From assembly GCF_022414535.1 (NCBI RefSeq), contig NZ_JADWYM010000056.1:1-38197 (forward strand): DNA of 38,197 nt, read 5' to 3'. Numbering within the stretch: the first letter of the stretch is position 1; the number at the start of each line of letters is the position of its first letter. The position numbers and the translations under genes were made by a program. Positions 1 through 8,228 of the stretch are shown in pieces. The notes under the pieces were generated by a model. The model was not told the DNA's origin. It searched no databases and saw only the letters and a program-made list of their open reading frames with translations. Source of the stretch: Streptomyces sp. MUM 2J (GTDB taxonomy: Bacteria > Actinomycetota > Actinomycetes > Streptomycetales > Streptomycetaceae).

Positions 1-2419
1 AGAGTTCGCCCGCCACTCCTGGAGGGCAGGGCTGCAGGGCGGCATCCAGCACATAGACGCGGGTGTTGGCGAAAGGACGGCCGATGACCGTGGGGTCCTC
101 GGCGACCTCGGCGGAGGTGGCCCAGATGGTGGCCTCGGTAGGTCCGTACAGGTTGACGGCGGTCACATCCAGGGCGCGCAGCCGGGCGGCCAACTCCTCG
201 GGCACTGCCTCGCCGCCGACCAAGGCGCGCACGCCCGCTGGCCAGTCGCCTGCTTCGAGTAGAGCGCGCCACAGGGAAGGCACGGCCTGCAGGACGGTGG
301 CGCCGCTGGTGCGGACCAAGTCGCGCAGGGCGACCGGGTCGCGAACGGTATCGCGGTGGGCGAGGACGACGGCGGCGCCGGAGACGAGGGGCAGAAATAG
401 CTCAAGGGCGGCGATGTCGAAAGAGACCGTCGTCACGGCGACGAGGCGATCGCCTGCGCGGAGTGGGACGCGTTCGGCGACGGCGGCGAGGTGGTTGACG
501 AGTGCGCCGTGGCCGACGACGACGCCCTTGGGCCGCCCAGTGGAACCCGATGTGTAGATCACATATGCCAGCATGTGCGCATCCAGGGGAGCAACCCGCT
601 CGGCATCGGTGAGGTCCTCCGTCGCCTGCGCATCGAGAGCGTGCTGCGTGGCCGGGTCGTCGAGGGCGATCCGGGTGGTACCGGCCGGCAGCTCGACCCC
701 GCTGTTGTCCTGCAGCGTGACCACACACATCGGGTCGGCGTCGTCGAGGATGCAGGCGATGCGGTCGACGGGGTAGTCCGGGTCGACGGGCACATAGGCG
801 GCACCGGTCTTCAGCACGGCCAGCAGCGCGGTCACCAGGTCGATGGAACGGGGCAGGGCGATGGCGACGAACCGCTCCGGACCCGCACCCTGCCCGGCCA
901 GCAGCCGCGCCAGCCGGTTCGCCCGCTTATTCACCTCGCGATACGACACCTCCACGCCGTCGAACACCACCGCGACGGAATCCGGTGTCCGCGCGACCTG
1001 CTCTTCGAACAACACAGGCAGTGTGTCGTCCGCCACCGCAACAGCGGTGTCGTTCCACTCTTCCAGTACCAGGTACCGCTCGGCGTCGTCGGCAACGCGT
1101 GCCCGGCTGACCGGCCGCTCCGGATCGGCCAGAACCTCCTCCAGCAGACGGGCCAGCCAGCCGGCCATCCTCTCGATCGTGGAGCGGTCGAACAAATCTG
1201 TGGCGAACTCGATCCCACCCGTGATCCCGGCCGGCTCACCCCGCCCGGTGAAGGACTCCGCCAGATGGAACGACAGATCGAACTTCGCCGTCTGCGTCCC
1301 CCCCAACTCGACCACCACCTCCAGACCCGGCATCACCAGCTCCGACGCCGGCGCGGTCTGGAACGCCAACGCCACCTGGAACAACGGATGCCGCGCCATT
1401 GACCGGACAGGGTTCAGCACCTCCACCAAACGCTCGAACGGCACATCCTGCGCCCCGAACGCCCGCAGATCCGTCTCCCGAGCCCGTTCCACCAGTTCCG
1501 CGAACGACGGATCCCCCGACACATCCGTCCGCAGCACCAGCGTGTTCACAAAGAACCCGACCAGATCATCCAGTGCCTCATCCGACCGCCCCGCCACCGG
1601 CGAACCAATCGGAATATCAGTGCCCGCACCCAACCGGGACAGCAAAGCCGCCACCGCGGCCTGCAGCACCATGAACACGCTCGCTCCACGCTCACGCGCA
1701 AGGCTCACCACAGCACGGTGCACCCGCGCATCGAGCGCCAGCTCCACCACATCACCCAGATACGACGCCGCCACCGGACGCGGCCGGTCGAGCGGCAGAG
1801 CCAACTCCTGCGGAATCCCGGCAAGCTCACCCCGCCAGAACTCCATCTGCCCCGCAACCGTACTGTCAGGATCACCCTCGTCTCCCAGCAGCTCACGCTG
1901 CCACAACGTGTAATCCGTGTACTGCACCGGCAACGGCTCCCACCGAGGAGCTGCACCCTCACACCGGCTCGCATACGCCACTCCCAGATCCCGCGCAAAG
2001 GGACCTAACGACCAGCCGTCACCCGCAATGTGATGCACCACCGCGACCAGAACCCACTCACCCGGTGCGACGTCGAACAGCCACGTCCTCACTGGAATCT
2101 CAGACTCCAGATCAAACGCGTAAGCCGACACTTCCGCGACATCAGCCGAGATACGCTCGCCGTCGCTCTCCCGCACCACGAGCGTCGGAGCAGCCTCCTC
2201 CACCGACAAAATCCGCTGGTACGGCTGGCCGTCCACCTCCACGAACACCGTCCGCAGGCTCTCATGCCGACCCACCACATCCACCAGCGCCAAATCCAGC
2301 GCCTTCAGATCAAGCTCACCACGCAGCCGCACCACCAACGGAACGTTGTACGTCGCGCTCGGCCCCTCCAGCCGACCCAGGAACCACAAAGACCGCTGAG
2401 CAAACGACACCGGAATCAT
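1..2419 (-). CDS. Nonribosomal peptide synthetase, C-A module, glycine-type A domain (3' end outside window)
   Basis: 806 codons are visible; the C-terminus lies beyond the left edge. The start ATG overlaps the stop of the upstream NRPS gene (ATGA), so the two are translationally coupled. An N-terminal condensation domain (about residues 1-430) opens with FAQRSLWFL and carries an intact HHIAGDG active site (HHxxxDG). The adenylation domain follows, with the A3 motif YTSGSTGRPKGVV near residue 620 and the A5 motif NLYGPTEATIW. Reading the binding-pocket positions by eye against GrsA gives D-I-L-Q-L-G-L-I-W, which matches the published glycine code (DILQLGLIWK); the last lysine lies outside the window. 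The carrier domain and anything after it are not visible. The protein should extend a thioester-bound peptide received from the upstream C-A-PCP protein by one residue, probably glycine. Confidence 0.93.
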   Translation of the reverse strand, partial: MIPVSFAQRSLWFLGRLEGPSATYNVPLVVRLRGELDLKALDLALVDVVGRHESLRTVFVEVDGQPYQRILSVEEAAPTLVVRESDGERISADVAEVSAYAFDLESEIPVRTWLFDVAPGEWVLVAVVHHIAGDGWSLGPFARDLGVAYASRCEGAAPRWEPLPVQYTDYTLWQRELLGDEGDPDSTVAGQMEFWRGELAGIPQELALPLDRPRPVAASYLGDVVELALDARVHRAVVSLARERGASVFMVLQAAVAALLSRLGAGTDIPIGSPVAGRSDEALDDLVGFFVNTLVLRTDVSGDPSFAELVERARETDLRAFGAQDVPFERLVEVLNPVRSMARHPLFQVALAFQTAPASELVMPGLEVVVELGGTQTAKFDLSFHLAESFTGRGEPAGITGGIEFATDLFDRSTIERMAGWLARLLEEVLADPERPVSRARVADDAERYLVLEEWNDTAVAVADDTLPVLFEEQVARTPDSVAVVFDGVEVSYREVNKRANRLARLLAGQGAGPERFVAIALPRSIDLVTALLAVLKTGAAYVPVDPDYPVDRIACILDDADPMCVVTLQDNSGVELPAGTTRIALDDPATQHALDAQATEDLTDAERVAPLDAHMLAYVIYTSGSTGRPKGVVVGHGALVNHLAAVAERVPLRAGDRLVAVTTVSFDIAALELFLPLVSGAAVVLAHRDTVRDPVALRDLVRTSGATVLQAVPSLWRALLEAGDWPAGVRALVGGEAVPEELAARLRALDVTAVNLYGPTEATIWATSAEVAEDPTVIGRPFANTRVYVLDAALQPCPPGVAGEL

Positions 2420-5400
2420 GAGTGCTCCTTGTAGTTCGACTTGTCCATGCGGCGCAATACCGGACGCGCCTTCTTCATGTCGCCGAGTCGATTGACGACT
2501 CCGGCGACTGTGGGGTTTTCGAACAGTGGCTTCATGTCAAGCTCCAGACCCATAGCCGTTCGAATGCGGCCGATGAGGCGTGTTGCCAGCAGGGAGTCTC
2601 CGCCGAGTTCGAAGAAGCTGTCGTCCATCCCGACCCGCGGGACGCCGAGGACCTCCGCGAACAGGGCGCACAGGATCTCCTCGCGTTCGGTGGCAGGCGC
2701 ACGGTAGGAGCCGGCTGTGTTCCACTCGGGTGCGGGCAGGGCCCCACGGTCCACCTTGCCGTTGATTGTCAACGGAAGCGCCTCGAGCACCACGAATGCC
2801 GACGGCACCATGTACTGCGGCAGCATCGCCGCCGCACGGGTGCGAATTTGCGTGGTCAGACGGGCGGTGTCGTCCGGGCCATCACCCGCGGCCGGTACGA
2901 CGTAGGCGACCAGACGCCTGTCTCCCGGACGTTCCTCGCGCACCACCACCACGGCCTGCGCCACTCCCGCACAGCCGGCCACGGCGGCCTCGACCTCGCC
3001 CAGCTCGATCCGGAACCCCCGCAGCTTCACCTGACCGTCCGTACGTCCCAGGAACTCCAGCACACCATCGGCGTTCCAGCGGGCCAGGTCACCGGTGCGG
3101 TACATCCGCCCGCCCGGCGTGATGCCGTACGGATCGGCCACGAACCGCTCCGCCGTCAGACCCGGACGGTTCAGATATCCACGCGCCAGACCCGCACCGG
3201 CCAGGTACAACTCACCGGCCACCCCCGGCGGGCACGGCTGCAGGGCAGCGTCCAGCACGTAGACACGGGTGTCGGGGATGGGAGCGCCGACAGGCACACC
3301 CGTACTGTCGCCGGGGAAACCGGCGGGGACCGGGTAGGTGGTGGTCCAGGTGGTGTTCTCTGTGGGACCGTATCCGTTGACCAGCCGCAGTGCGGGCAGG
3401 TGGTGGAGCAGGGCACGGCAGTGCCGGGGGGAGAGCGCCTCACCACCGACGAGAAGCCAGCGCAGGCCAGCCAGTGAGTCCGGATCGATGTCCACCACCT
3501 CGTGGAACAACCCCGTGGGCAGCGTCGCGGCGGTCACTGCACAGCGGGTGAGGAACGCGCGCAGCTCGGCGACGGACAGGATCTGCGCCGGGGCGACGGC
3601 CAGGGTCGCACCGTTCAGCAGCGCCCCCCAGATCTCTGGGATGGCGCCGTCGAAGGAAGGCGACACCGTATGAGCGAGAACATCGTCCGGGGTGATCGGG
3701 AAACGTTCCGTCTTGTGGACCAGCCGGTCGATGCCTCGGTGCGGTAGGACGACGCCCTTGGGCCGGCCGGTGGAGCCCGATGTGTAGATCACGTACGCCG
3801 GATGCGACGGCAGCAGAGGACTCCTCCGGTCGCTGTCACGGAGGTCGCCGGCGGGTAGTTCGGCCAGGCGGGTGGCGGTCTGGGGGATATCGAGAGCGAT
3901 GGTGTGCAGCGACACATCATGCCGGGGCACCGGCAACCCGTCACTCGTGAGCAGGACTGCGGGCCGGGTGTCACCGAGCATGTAGGCGATCCGTTCGCCG
4001 GGGTAGGCCGGGTCCAGCGGTACGTACGCCGCGCCGCTCTTCAGGACCGCCAACAGCGCGGTCACCATCTGTGGTGAGCGTTCCATCAGCACCGCGACCC
4101 GGGCCTCCGGGCCCGCACCGTGTTCCACCAGCAACCGGGCCAGGCGGTTGGCCCGTGCGTTCAGCTCCGCATAGGTCAGCCGGGTGCCGTCGTCGCCGAC
4201 CACCGCCACCGCCTCCGGGGCCCGCGCGGCACGGGCCTCGAACAACTCCACCACCGTGGCATCCGGCACCGACCGCGCCGTGTCATTGAACTCCACCAGC
4301 AGTTGTTCACGCTCCGCCGCATCCAAGACCTCCCATTGGCCGACCCGGTCCTGAGGAGCGGCCTTGGCCACCCAGACCAGCGCGTTACGGTAGAGTTCGG
4401 CCGTGAGCTTGTTCGATTCCGGGTCATGGAGTGCGGAGTTCGCGTCGAAGGCGATATCGAGGGCGTCGCCGACCGACCTTTCGTAGACGGATATGCAGAG
4501 TTCATGGGTATTGCCAACCGAGAGGTTGTGTGCGGTGACGGAAAGATCGTCAAAGGTCATGTCGTAGGGGAACGACATGACGTTCACGACCGTGGAAAAG
4601 AGACTTCCGCGGCCGACAAGCTGCACGTCGCGCAGCATGTCCTCGTAGCGGTACTGCTGATGCCGGATAGCTTCCCGAAGACTCCGTGAGGTGTCACGGA
4701 TGAACGCTTCCAGCGTGCTCTCCTGACGTACCCGGAAACGGACTGGCAGGACATTCGCCATCATGCCGGGAATCTTGCGCTCAGTGCTCCCCTTGCGCCC
4801 GAGGGTTGGGATACCGAGGATGATCTCGTCCGACCCGGCACTCCGGCTGAGGCATACCGCGGCAGCCGCAATGAGGAGCACGGGGAAGCCCGTCTTCAGA
4901 CGCCGAGCCGCTGCCCTAAGTTCCACAGCGTCCGCCGACGGGATCTCCATCGAGGCCCGGATTGATGATCCCAGCGAGCCCGTCGCGGACGGACCGCTGG
5001 GGCGCAGCGTTTCGGGTAGGTCTGCGAGGACACCCACCCAGAAATCGCGATCGCACTCGAACTCCGCAGAGGTCCGATATGCGGCGTCCGCGTCCATCAG
5101 TACTGTAACCGACTGGAGGGTCCCATCCGCGGTGGACGTCCCGTGGGCGAGAGCGGTGTATATCTCTGCACAACGGGCCGCCACCAGCGAGGCGCTGTAT
5201 GCGTCAACGATCAGGTGGTGGGTCCGCTGGTACCAGAAGTAGAGGTCCTCCGCGACCTTGAAGAGCGCGATATTGAACAGTGGCCCCTTCAGAACGTCGA
5301 ACGGACGGCGCATGTCGGCCCGCATCCATTCCTCTGCAGCCGCGCGCGGATCGGTCGCGGAGCTCAGGTCGATCCGGTTCAAGAACCAGTCGACATCCCG

Positions 5401-5634
5401 TCCTAAGCACTGTGAGACGTCGCCGTCGTTCACCGAGAAGCGCAAACGAGCGGCGTCGACTTCTTCGATCGTCTGCCCGAGTGCCGACTCGAACAGGACC
5501 GTGTCCAGCCTTCCGTGAATTTCCAGGTACTCACCGATATTGTAGGCAGGGCTGTCCGGCTCGAGCCGCTGGGCGTTCCAGATTCCCAGCTGTCCTGCCG
5601 TGAGGCTCCGGCGGCCGTCTACGTACTCGGACAT
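2416..5634 (-). CDS. Nonribosomal peptide synthetase, C-A-PCP, EntF-like architecture
   Basis: 1072 residues. I chose the ATG at 5634 because GAGG sits 8 bases upstream of it; a GTG three codons earlier is possible. Domains: condensation (about 10-430), adenylation (about 450-860) and peptidyl carrier protein with LGGDSL, phosphopantetheine serine near 1014. The condensation domain resembles the EntF N-terminus (LTAGQLGIWNAQRL), but its active-site motif reads HHLIVDA, with alanine in place of the usual glycine. The adenylation domain has YTSGSTGRPKGVV, NGYGPTENTTW and NGKVDR. By eye its specificity positions read D-G-P-T-L-G-G-T-W-K, which I cannot match to a known substrate; the L-G-G-T stretch is shared with Val/Ile-type pockets. 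It has no thioesterase. It lies upstream of and overlaps the glycine-type module, so it probably acts one step earlier, receiving an acyl or aminoacyl starter. Confidence 0.95.
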   Translation of the reverse strand: MSEYVDGRRSLTAGQLGIWNAQRLEPDSPAYNIGEYLEIHGRLDTVLFESALGQTIEEVDAARLRFSVNDGDVSQCLGRDVDWFLNRIDLSSATDPRAAAEEWMRADMRRPFDVLKGPLFNIALFKVAEDLYFWYQRTHHLIVDAYSASLVAARCAEIYTALAHGTSTADGTLQSVTVLMDADAAYRTSAEFECDRDFWVGVLADLPETLRPSGPSATGSLGSSIRASMEIPSADAVELRAAARRLKTGFPVLLIAAAAVCLSRSAGSDEIILGIPTLGRKGSTERKIPGMMANVLPVRFRVRQESTLEAFIRDTSRSLREAIRHQQYRYEDMLRDVQLVGRGSLFSTVVNVMSFPYDMTFDDLSVTAHNLSVGNTHELCISVYERSVGDALDIAFDANSALHDPESNKLTAELYRNALVWVAKAAPQDRVGQWEVLDAAEREQLLVEFNDTARSVPDATVVELFEARAARAPEAVAVVGDDGTRLTYAELNARANRLARLLVEHGAGPEARVAVLMERSPQMVTALLAVLKSGAAYVPLDPAYPGERIAYMLGDTRPAVLLTSDGLPVPRHDVSLHTIALDIPQTATRLAELPAGDLRDSDRRSPLLPSHPAYVIYTSGSTGRPKGVVLPHRGIDRLVHKTERFPITPDDVLAHTVSPSFDGAIPEIWGALLNGATLAVAPAQILSVAELRAFLTRCAVTAATLPTGLFHEVVDIDPDSLAGLRWLLVGGEALSPRHCRALLHHLPALRLVNGYGPTENTTWTTTYPVPAGFPGDSTGVPVGAPIPDTRVYVLDAALQPCPPGVAGELYLAGAGLARGYLNRPGLTAERFVADPYGITPGGRMYRTGDLARWNADGVLEFLGRTDGQVKLRGFRIELGEVEAAVAGCAGVAQAVVVVREERPGDRRLVAYVVPAAGDGPDDTARLTTQIRTRAAAMLPQYMVPSAFVVLEALPLTINGKVDRGALPAPEWNTAGSYRAPATEREEILCALFAEVLGVPRVGMDDSFFELGGDSLLATRLIGRIRTAMGLELDMKPLFENPTVAGVVNRLGDMKKARPVLRRMDKSNYKEHS

Positions 5635-5759
5635 GTTCTGCACCTCAGCGTTTTGTTCGACCGACTCTATGAAGCGAGCACCGCATCCGGGGGCCCGAAT
5701 CCTCTTGCATGGTCCGGTCCTCCAGCCGACCGGATTGAACTGGACGTGCTCATGTGTTT

Positions 5760-6371
5760 CTACGGAACAACGGGTTGTGCAGCCTCCTGGTCCTGGTCGC
5801 CCTAGTAGGCGAAGACGGGGATGTCCAGAATGCTCTCCGGAGCAGGCGCTGCATCGTGCCCTTCGACGAGCACGTAGTCCGCGCGGATCGCCGGAAGCAA
5901 CAGCGCACGCAGTTCAGGGTGGGCAAACGCAGCCGTGTCCGTTCCCCCCATGTCGATAAGGTCCTCTTCAGTTCTTCGTCGCTTGCGTCCGCGAGGCCCC
6001 GACCATCGGCCCTTCCGGGTCCGGGCCGACCGGAGGCGAAGAGTTGCGCAGGGCCGCCGCCGTGGGTCTGTGACGTCAGGCGCAGAGCGACTTCGTGGGC
6101 GACGGAAGCGCCCATGCTGTGGCCGAAGAACGCCAGAGGCACTTGATGTGCGCCGGAGAGGTGCGCACAAGCGGCCGCAAGCGGTACCGACAGTTCAGCC
6201 ATGGTCGTGACCGGCGCGTCGCAGATCCGGGTCCGCCCGGCCCGGGTAGCGGACGGCGATGAGCTCGACGCCCTCCGGAATAAGATCTACCCAGGAGCGA
6301 AAGAAGCCGGCTGCGCCTCCCGCGCGCGGAAAGCAGACGAGGCGCAGAAGCGGGTTCAGGCAACTCCTCAC
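5760..6371 (-). pseudogene. Broken type II thioesterase (NRPS editing thioesterase)
   Basis: Type II thioesterases hydrolyse misloaded acyl groups from carrier proteins. The remnant starts at GTG 6371 with the typical RLVCFPRAGGAAGFF and an RYPGRADPD segment, then loses frame near 6215. It resumes in another frame with MAELSVPLAAACAHLSG and the intact nucleophile motif GHSMGAS. Frame is lost again near 5955, resuming with DLIDMGGTD and ELRALLLPAIRADY. It then meets an in-frame TAG at 5802, after IPVFAY. Sequence beyond the stop still reads GDQDQEAAQPVV, so homology runs on, but the last 50 or so residues with the catalytic histidine (usually GGHF) are missing. Two frameshifts, one stop and a lost 3' end make a functional product very unlikely. 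It lies just upstream of and in line with the NRPS operon. Confidence 0.88.
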
Positions 6372-7552
6372 TACCCGACACCAGACGGAAGACTATCCTC
6401 TGATTTCGTCTTACATACAGCCCTCTCCGCTCAATCCGGTTGAGATTGCGCGAGCCCCAAGGAGTGCAGCCGCATTTCGCCGAATTGAGACGTCGCGGCT
6501 TGGCGCAGTGAAGGTGCGGGTAGGGCGCCCGAGATGCCCCCCGCCCTGGGGATCCTTGATCTCACCGCAGCGTTGTGTGGAAATCCGCGAGCTGGGCTCG
6601 CCTTAAAGTACGCACGGTTCCGCCTGCAGATCCCTCCGATACGGTAGCGGGCCGACGGTCTAAAGAATTCGGTCCCGTGGACACCGGAACGCGGCCCTGC
6701 GAAGCATGGGCAGAAGTCGCCGTGTTGGCGATCTTGAAACCCATTTGACGCGGCAACGCTGCCACACGGTCAACTGTCAGTCAAGCGATTCGGCGGTGCG
6801 CCTGCAACCTGTGCAACTCGTGTGAATCTACTGCGATTTCGCGGAGTCCTGTACCTGATGAAGGACGGACGGCTACGTTGTTCCGTCAGGGCGGCCGGCA
6901 CCGTACTGCCTGTTCGCCCATATCCATCATTTCGAAGGGAGCTGAACCGGGACATCCCAGGGCGATCATCTGCTGACTTCGGCGGTCTCGGTGCAGGGGA
7001 ACCGACTGGAGGACTGTGTGGCGGTGAAAGACGACGCGGGGCAGAGCGCGGCCGGACTGGCCGGCTGGCTGTGCCACCCGGTCTGCTACGCAAGACGACG
7101 GCACCGACGGAACATGCTGTTCGCTCTCGGGCACTCGCTTTACGGTCCGGCTGGGACGGCCTCGGTTCCTCTCGCAGCACCCCCGTGTACGCTGCGACGG
7201 CAGCACGACGAGATGGATCCTCGCCAGCGGCGAACACGGGCTGCATACCCGAACTCGACCGCCCGTCGCAGCCTTGGATGGGTGACGCGGCTAGGGTCTA
7301 CCGCCTCACCGGAACCGTACGCATGACGACGGCGCATACCAGCCGGTGAGCAATCGGAGAAGGGTGCAGATCCTTTGAGGGGCCACCCCACGTCGCAGGC
7401 CTGCTGCCCTGAAGAACCGGTCTGCTCGGGGAGCTTGGAACCCTGATTGGATCTACACCCATCGGAGAACCGCATGCTCGGTTTGAAGCTGCGGGTCGGG
7501 AAACCGGGTGACAGGCACCGGGCCAGTCCCCAACTCTGCTAAGGAGATACTC
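6372..7552. other. 1.2-kb stretch without a recognisable gene
   Basis: No reading frame here resembles a family I know or has a convincing start with a ribosome site. Codon-position GC bias is weak compared with the flanking genes, and stops are scattered in all frames. The stretch may be decayed coding DNA between the broken thioesterase and mbtH, plus the leader of mbtH. The last 90 bases contain a possible structured RNA, listed separately. Confidence 0.6.
7467..7506 (+). promoter_or_regulatory. Possible H-type pseudoknot in the leader of the MbtH gene
   Basis: Arm GAACCGCA (7467-7474) can pair with TGCGGGTC (7490-7497) with one A-G mismatch. The loop holds CGGTTT (7479-7484), which is complementary to AAACCG (7501-7506) just beyond the first stem. 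The order stem1-stem2-stem1-stem2 is that of an H-type pseudoknot. It ends about 35 bases before the ribosome site of the MbtH-like gene. This is complementarity found by eye; no ligand or family is assigned. Confidence 0.3.
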
Positions 7553-7765
7553 ATGGCGAATCCGTTCGAGGACCAGGAAGCTCCCTATCTCGTCCTGGTC
7601 AATTCGGAGAACCAGTTCTCACTCTGGCCGACCTTCGCCGAGGTCCCCGCCGGCTGGGAGCTGGCCTTCGGTGAGGCTTCCCGCCAGGACTGCGTCGACT
7701 TCATCGAGAAGACCTGGACCGACATGCGCCCGAAGTCCCTGGTCGGCGTGATGGCAGGCGACTGA
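7553..7765 (+). CDS. MbtH-like NRPS accessory protein
   Basis: 70 residues. The start is set by AAGGAGA at 7541-7547, 5 bases before the ATG; a longer frame upstream has no ribosome site. MbtH-like proteins bind adenylation domains and are often needed for their folding or activity. The family signature is complete: NxExQxSLWP (NSENQFSLWP), the P-GW pair (VPAGWELAFG), a central Cys (DCVDF), and WTDMRPKSL near the C-terminus. Length is normal for the family. It lies on the opposite strand from the two NRPS genes, and its partner is presumably one or both of their A domains. Its intact state suggests the cluster is or was recently functional despite the broken thioesterase. Confidence 0.97.
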   Translation: MANPFEDQEAPYLVLVNSENQFSLWPTFAEVPAGWELAFGEASRQDCVDFIEKTWTDMRPKSLVGVMAGD

Positions 7766-8228
7766 CCGTACCGCTTGCGAGCCGGTTCGCTGACGAGCAG
7801 GGCCCGGAACCAGCCGGAGGGCCGGCCCTCCGGCAGCGCCTCTTGAAGCGATCCGCATCGAAAGCATCTGTCGGCAGTTGAGATCCTGGCGGGCCTTCGA
7901 CACGACACAGGGCGGGGCGATGGAGCGTCACCCACGGTCGTCGGATATCTCAACGGCTGTCGCATGGCCCGGTTCCGGAGATCCGGGGCCGAGCTGAGCC
8001 GCGGTCCGCGGGCCCCGCGCCGCGGTCCCGGTAGGCCTCCCGTACACGCACCTATCGGCAAACCCCGTCTACGCAGGGGAACGCCCGCCGCCGCGCGCTG
8101 AAAGCGCCTCTGGAGGCCGCGGCACAAGCGGGCCCAGGACTCCACCGCCTGCGTCTCACCGGGGAGGCGCGAGAAGCTCGGTGACGCCCGACGACTGACC
8201 GGAAGTAGATGAGAGATGGGAGTACACG
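7766..8228. other. 463-bp intergenic stretch between mbtH and the aminotransferase gene
   Basis: I see no gene in this stretch. It holds one strong symmetric element (7813-7834, listed separately) and, near 8000-8030, GC-rich short inverted repeats of doubtful meaning. The promoter for the aminotransferase-SDR pair should lie in its right half, but no clear -35/-10 pair can be picked. Confidence 0.6.
7813..7834. terminator. Perfect 22-bp palindrome downstream of mbtH
   Basis: The half-site GCCGGAGGGCC is followed directly by its exact reverse complement, with no spacer. It lies 48 bases after the mbtH stop. As RNA it could fold into a hairpin only by opening a few central pairs, so it may be a factor-independent terminator without a U tract, as is common in Streptomyces, or a dimer-protein operator. 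Confidence 0.5.

Noticed and set aside
7455..7515. Group II intron domain V
   Set aside because: The GGAGAACCGCATGC…TTGAA stretch recalls domain V, but the pairing, bulge and catalytic triad do not fit and no reverse-transcriptase remnant is near.
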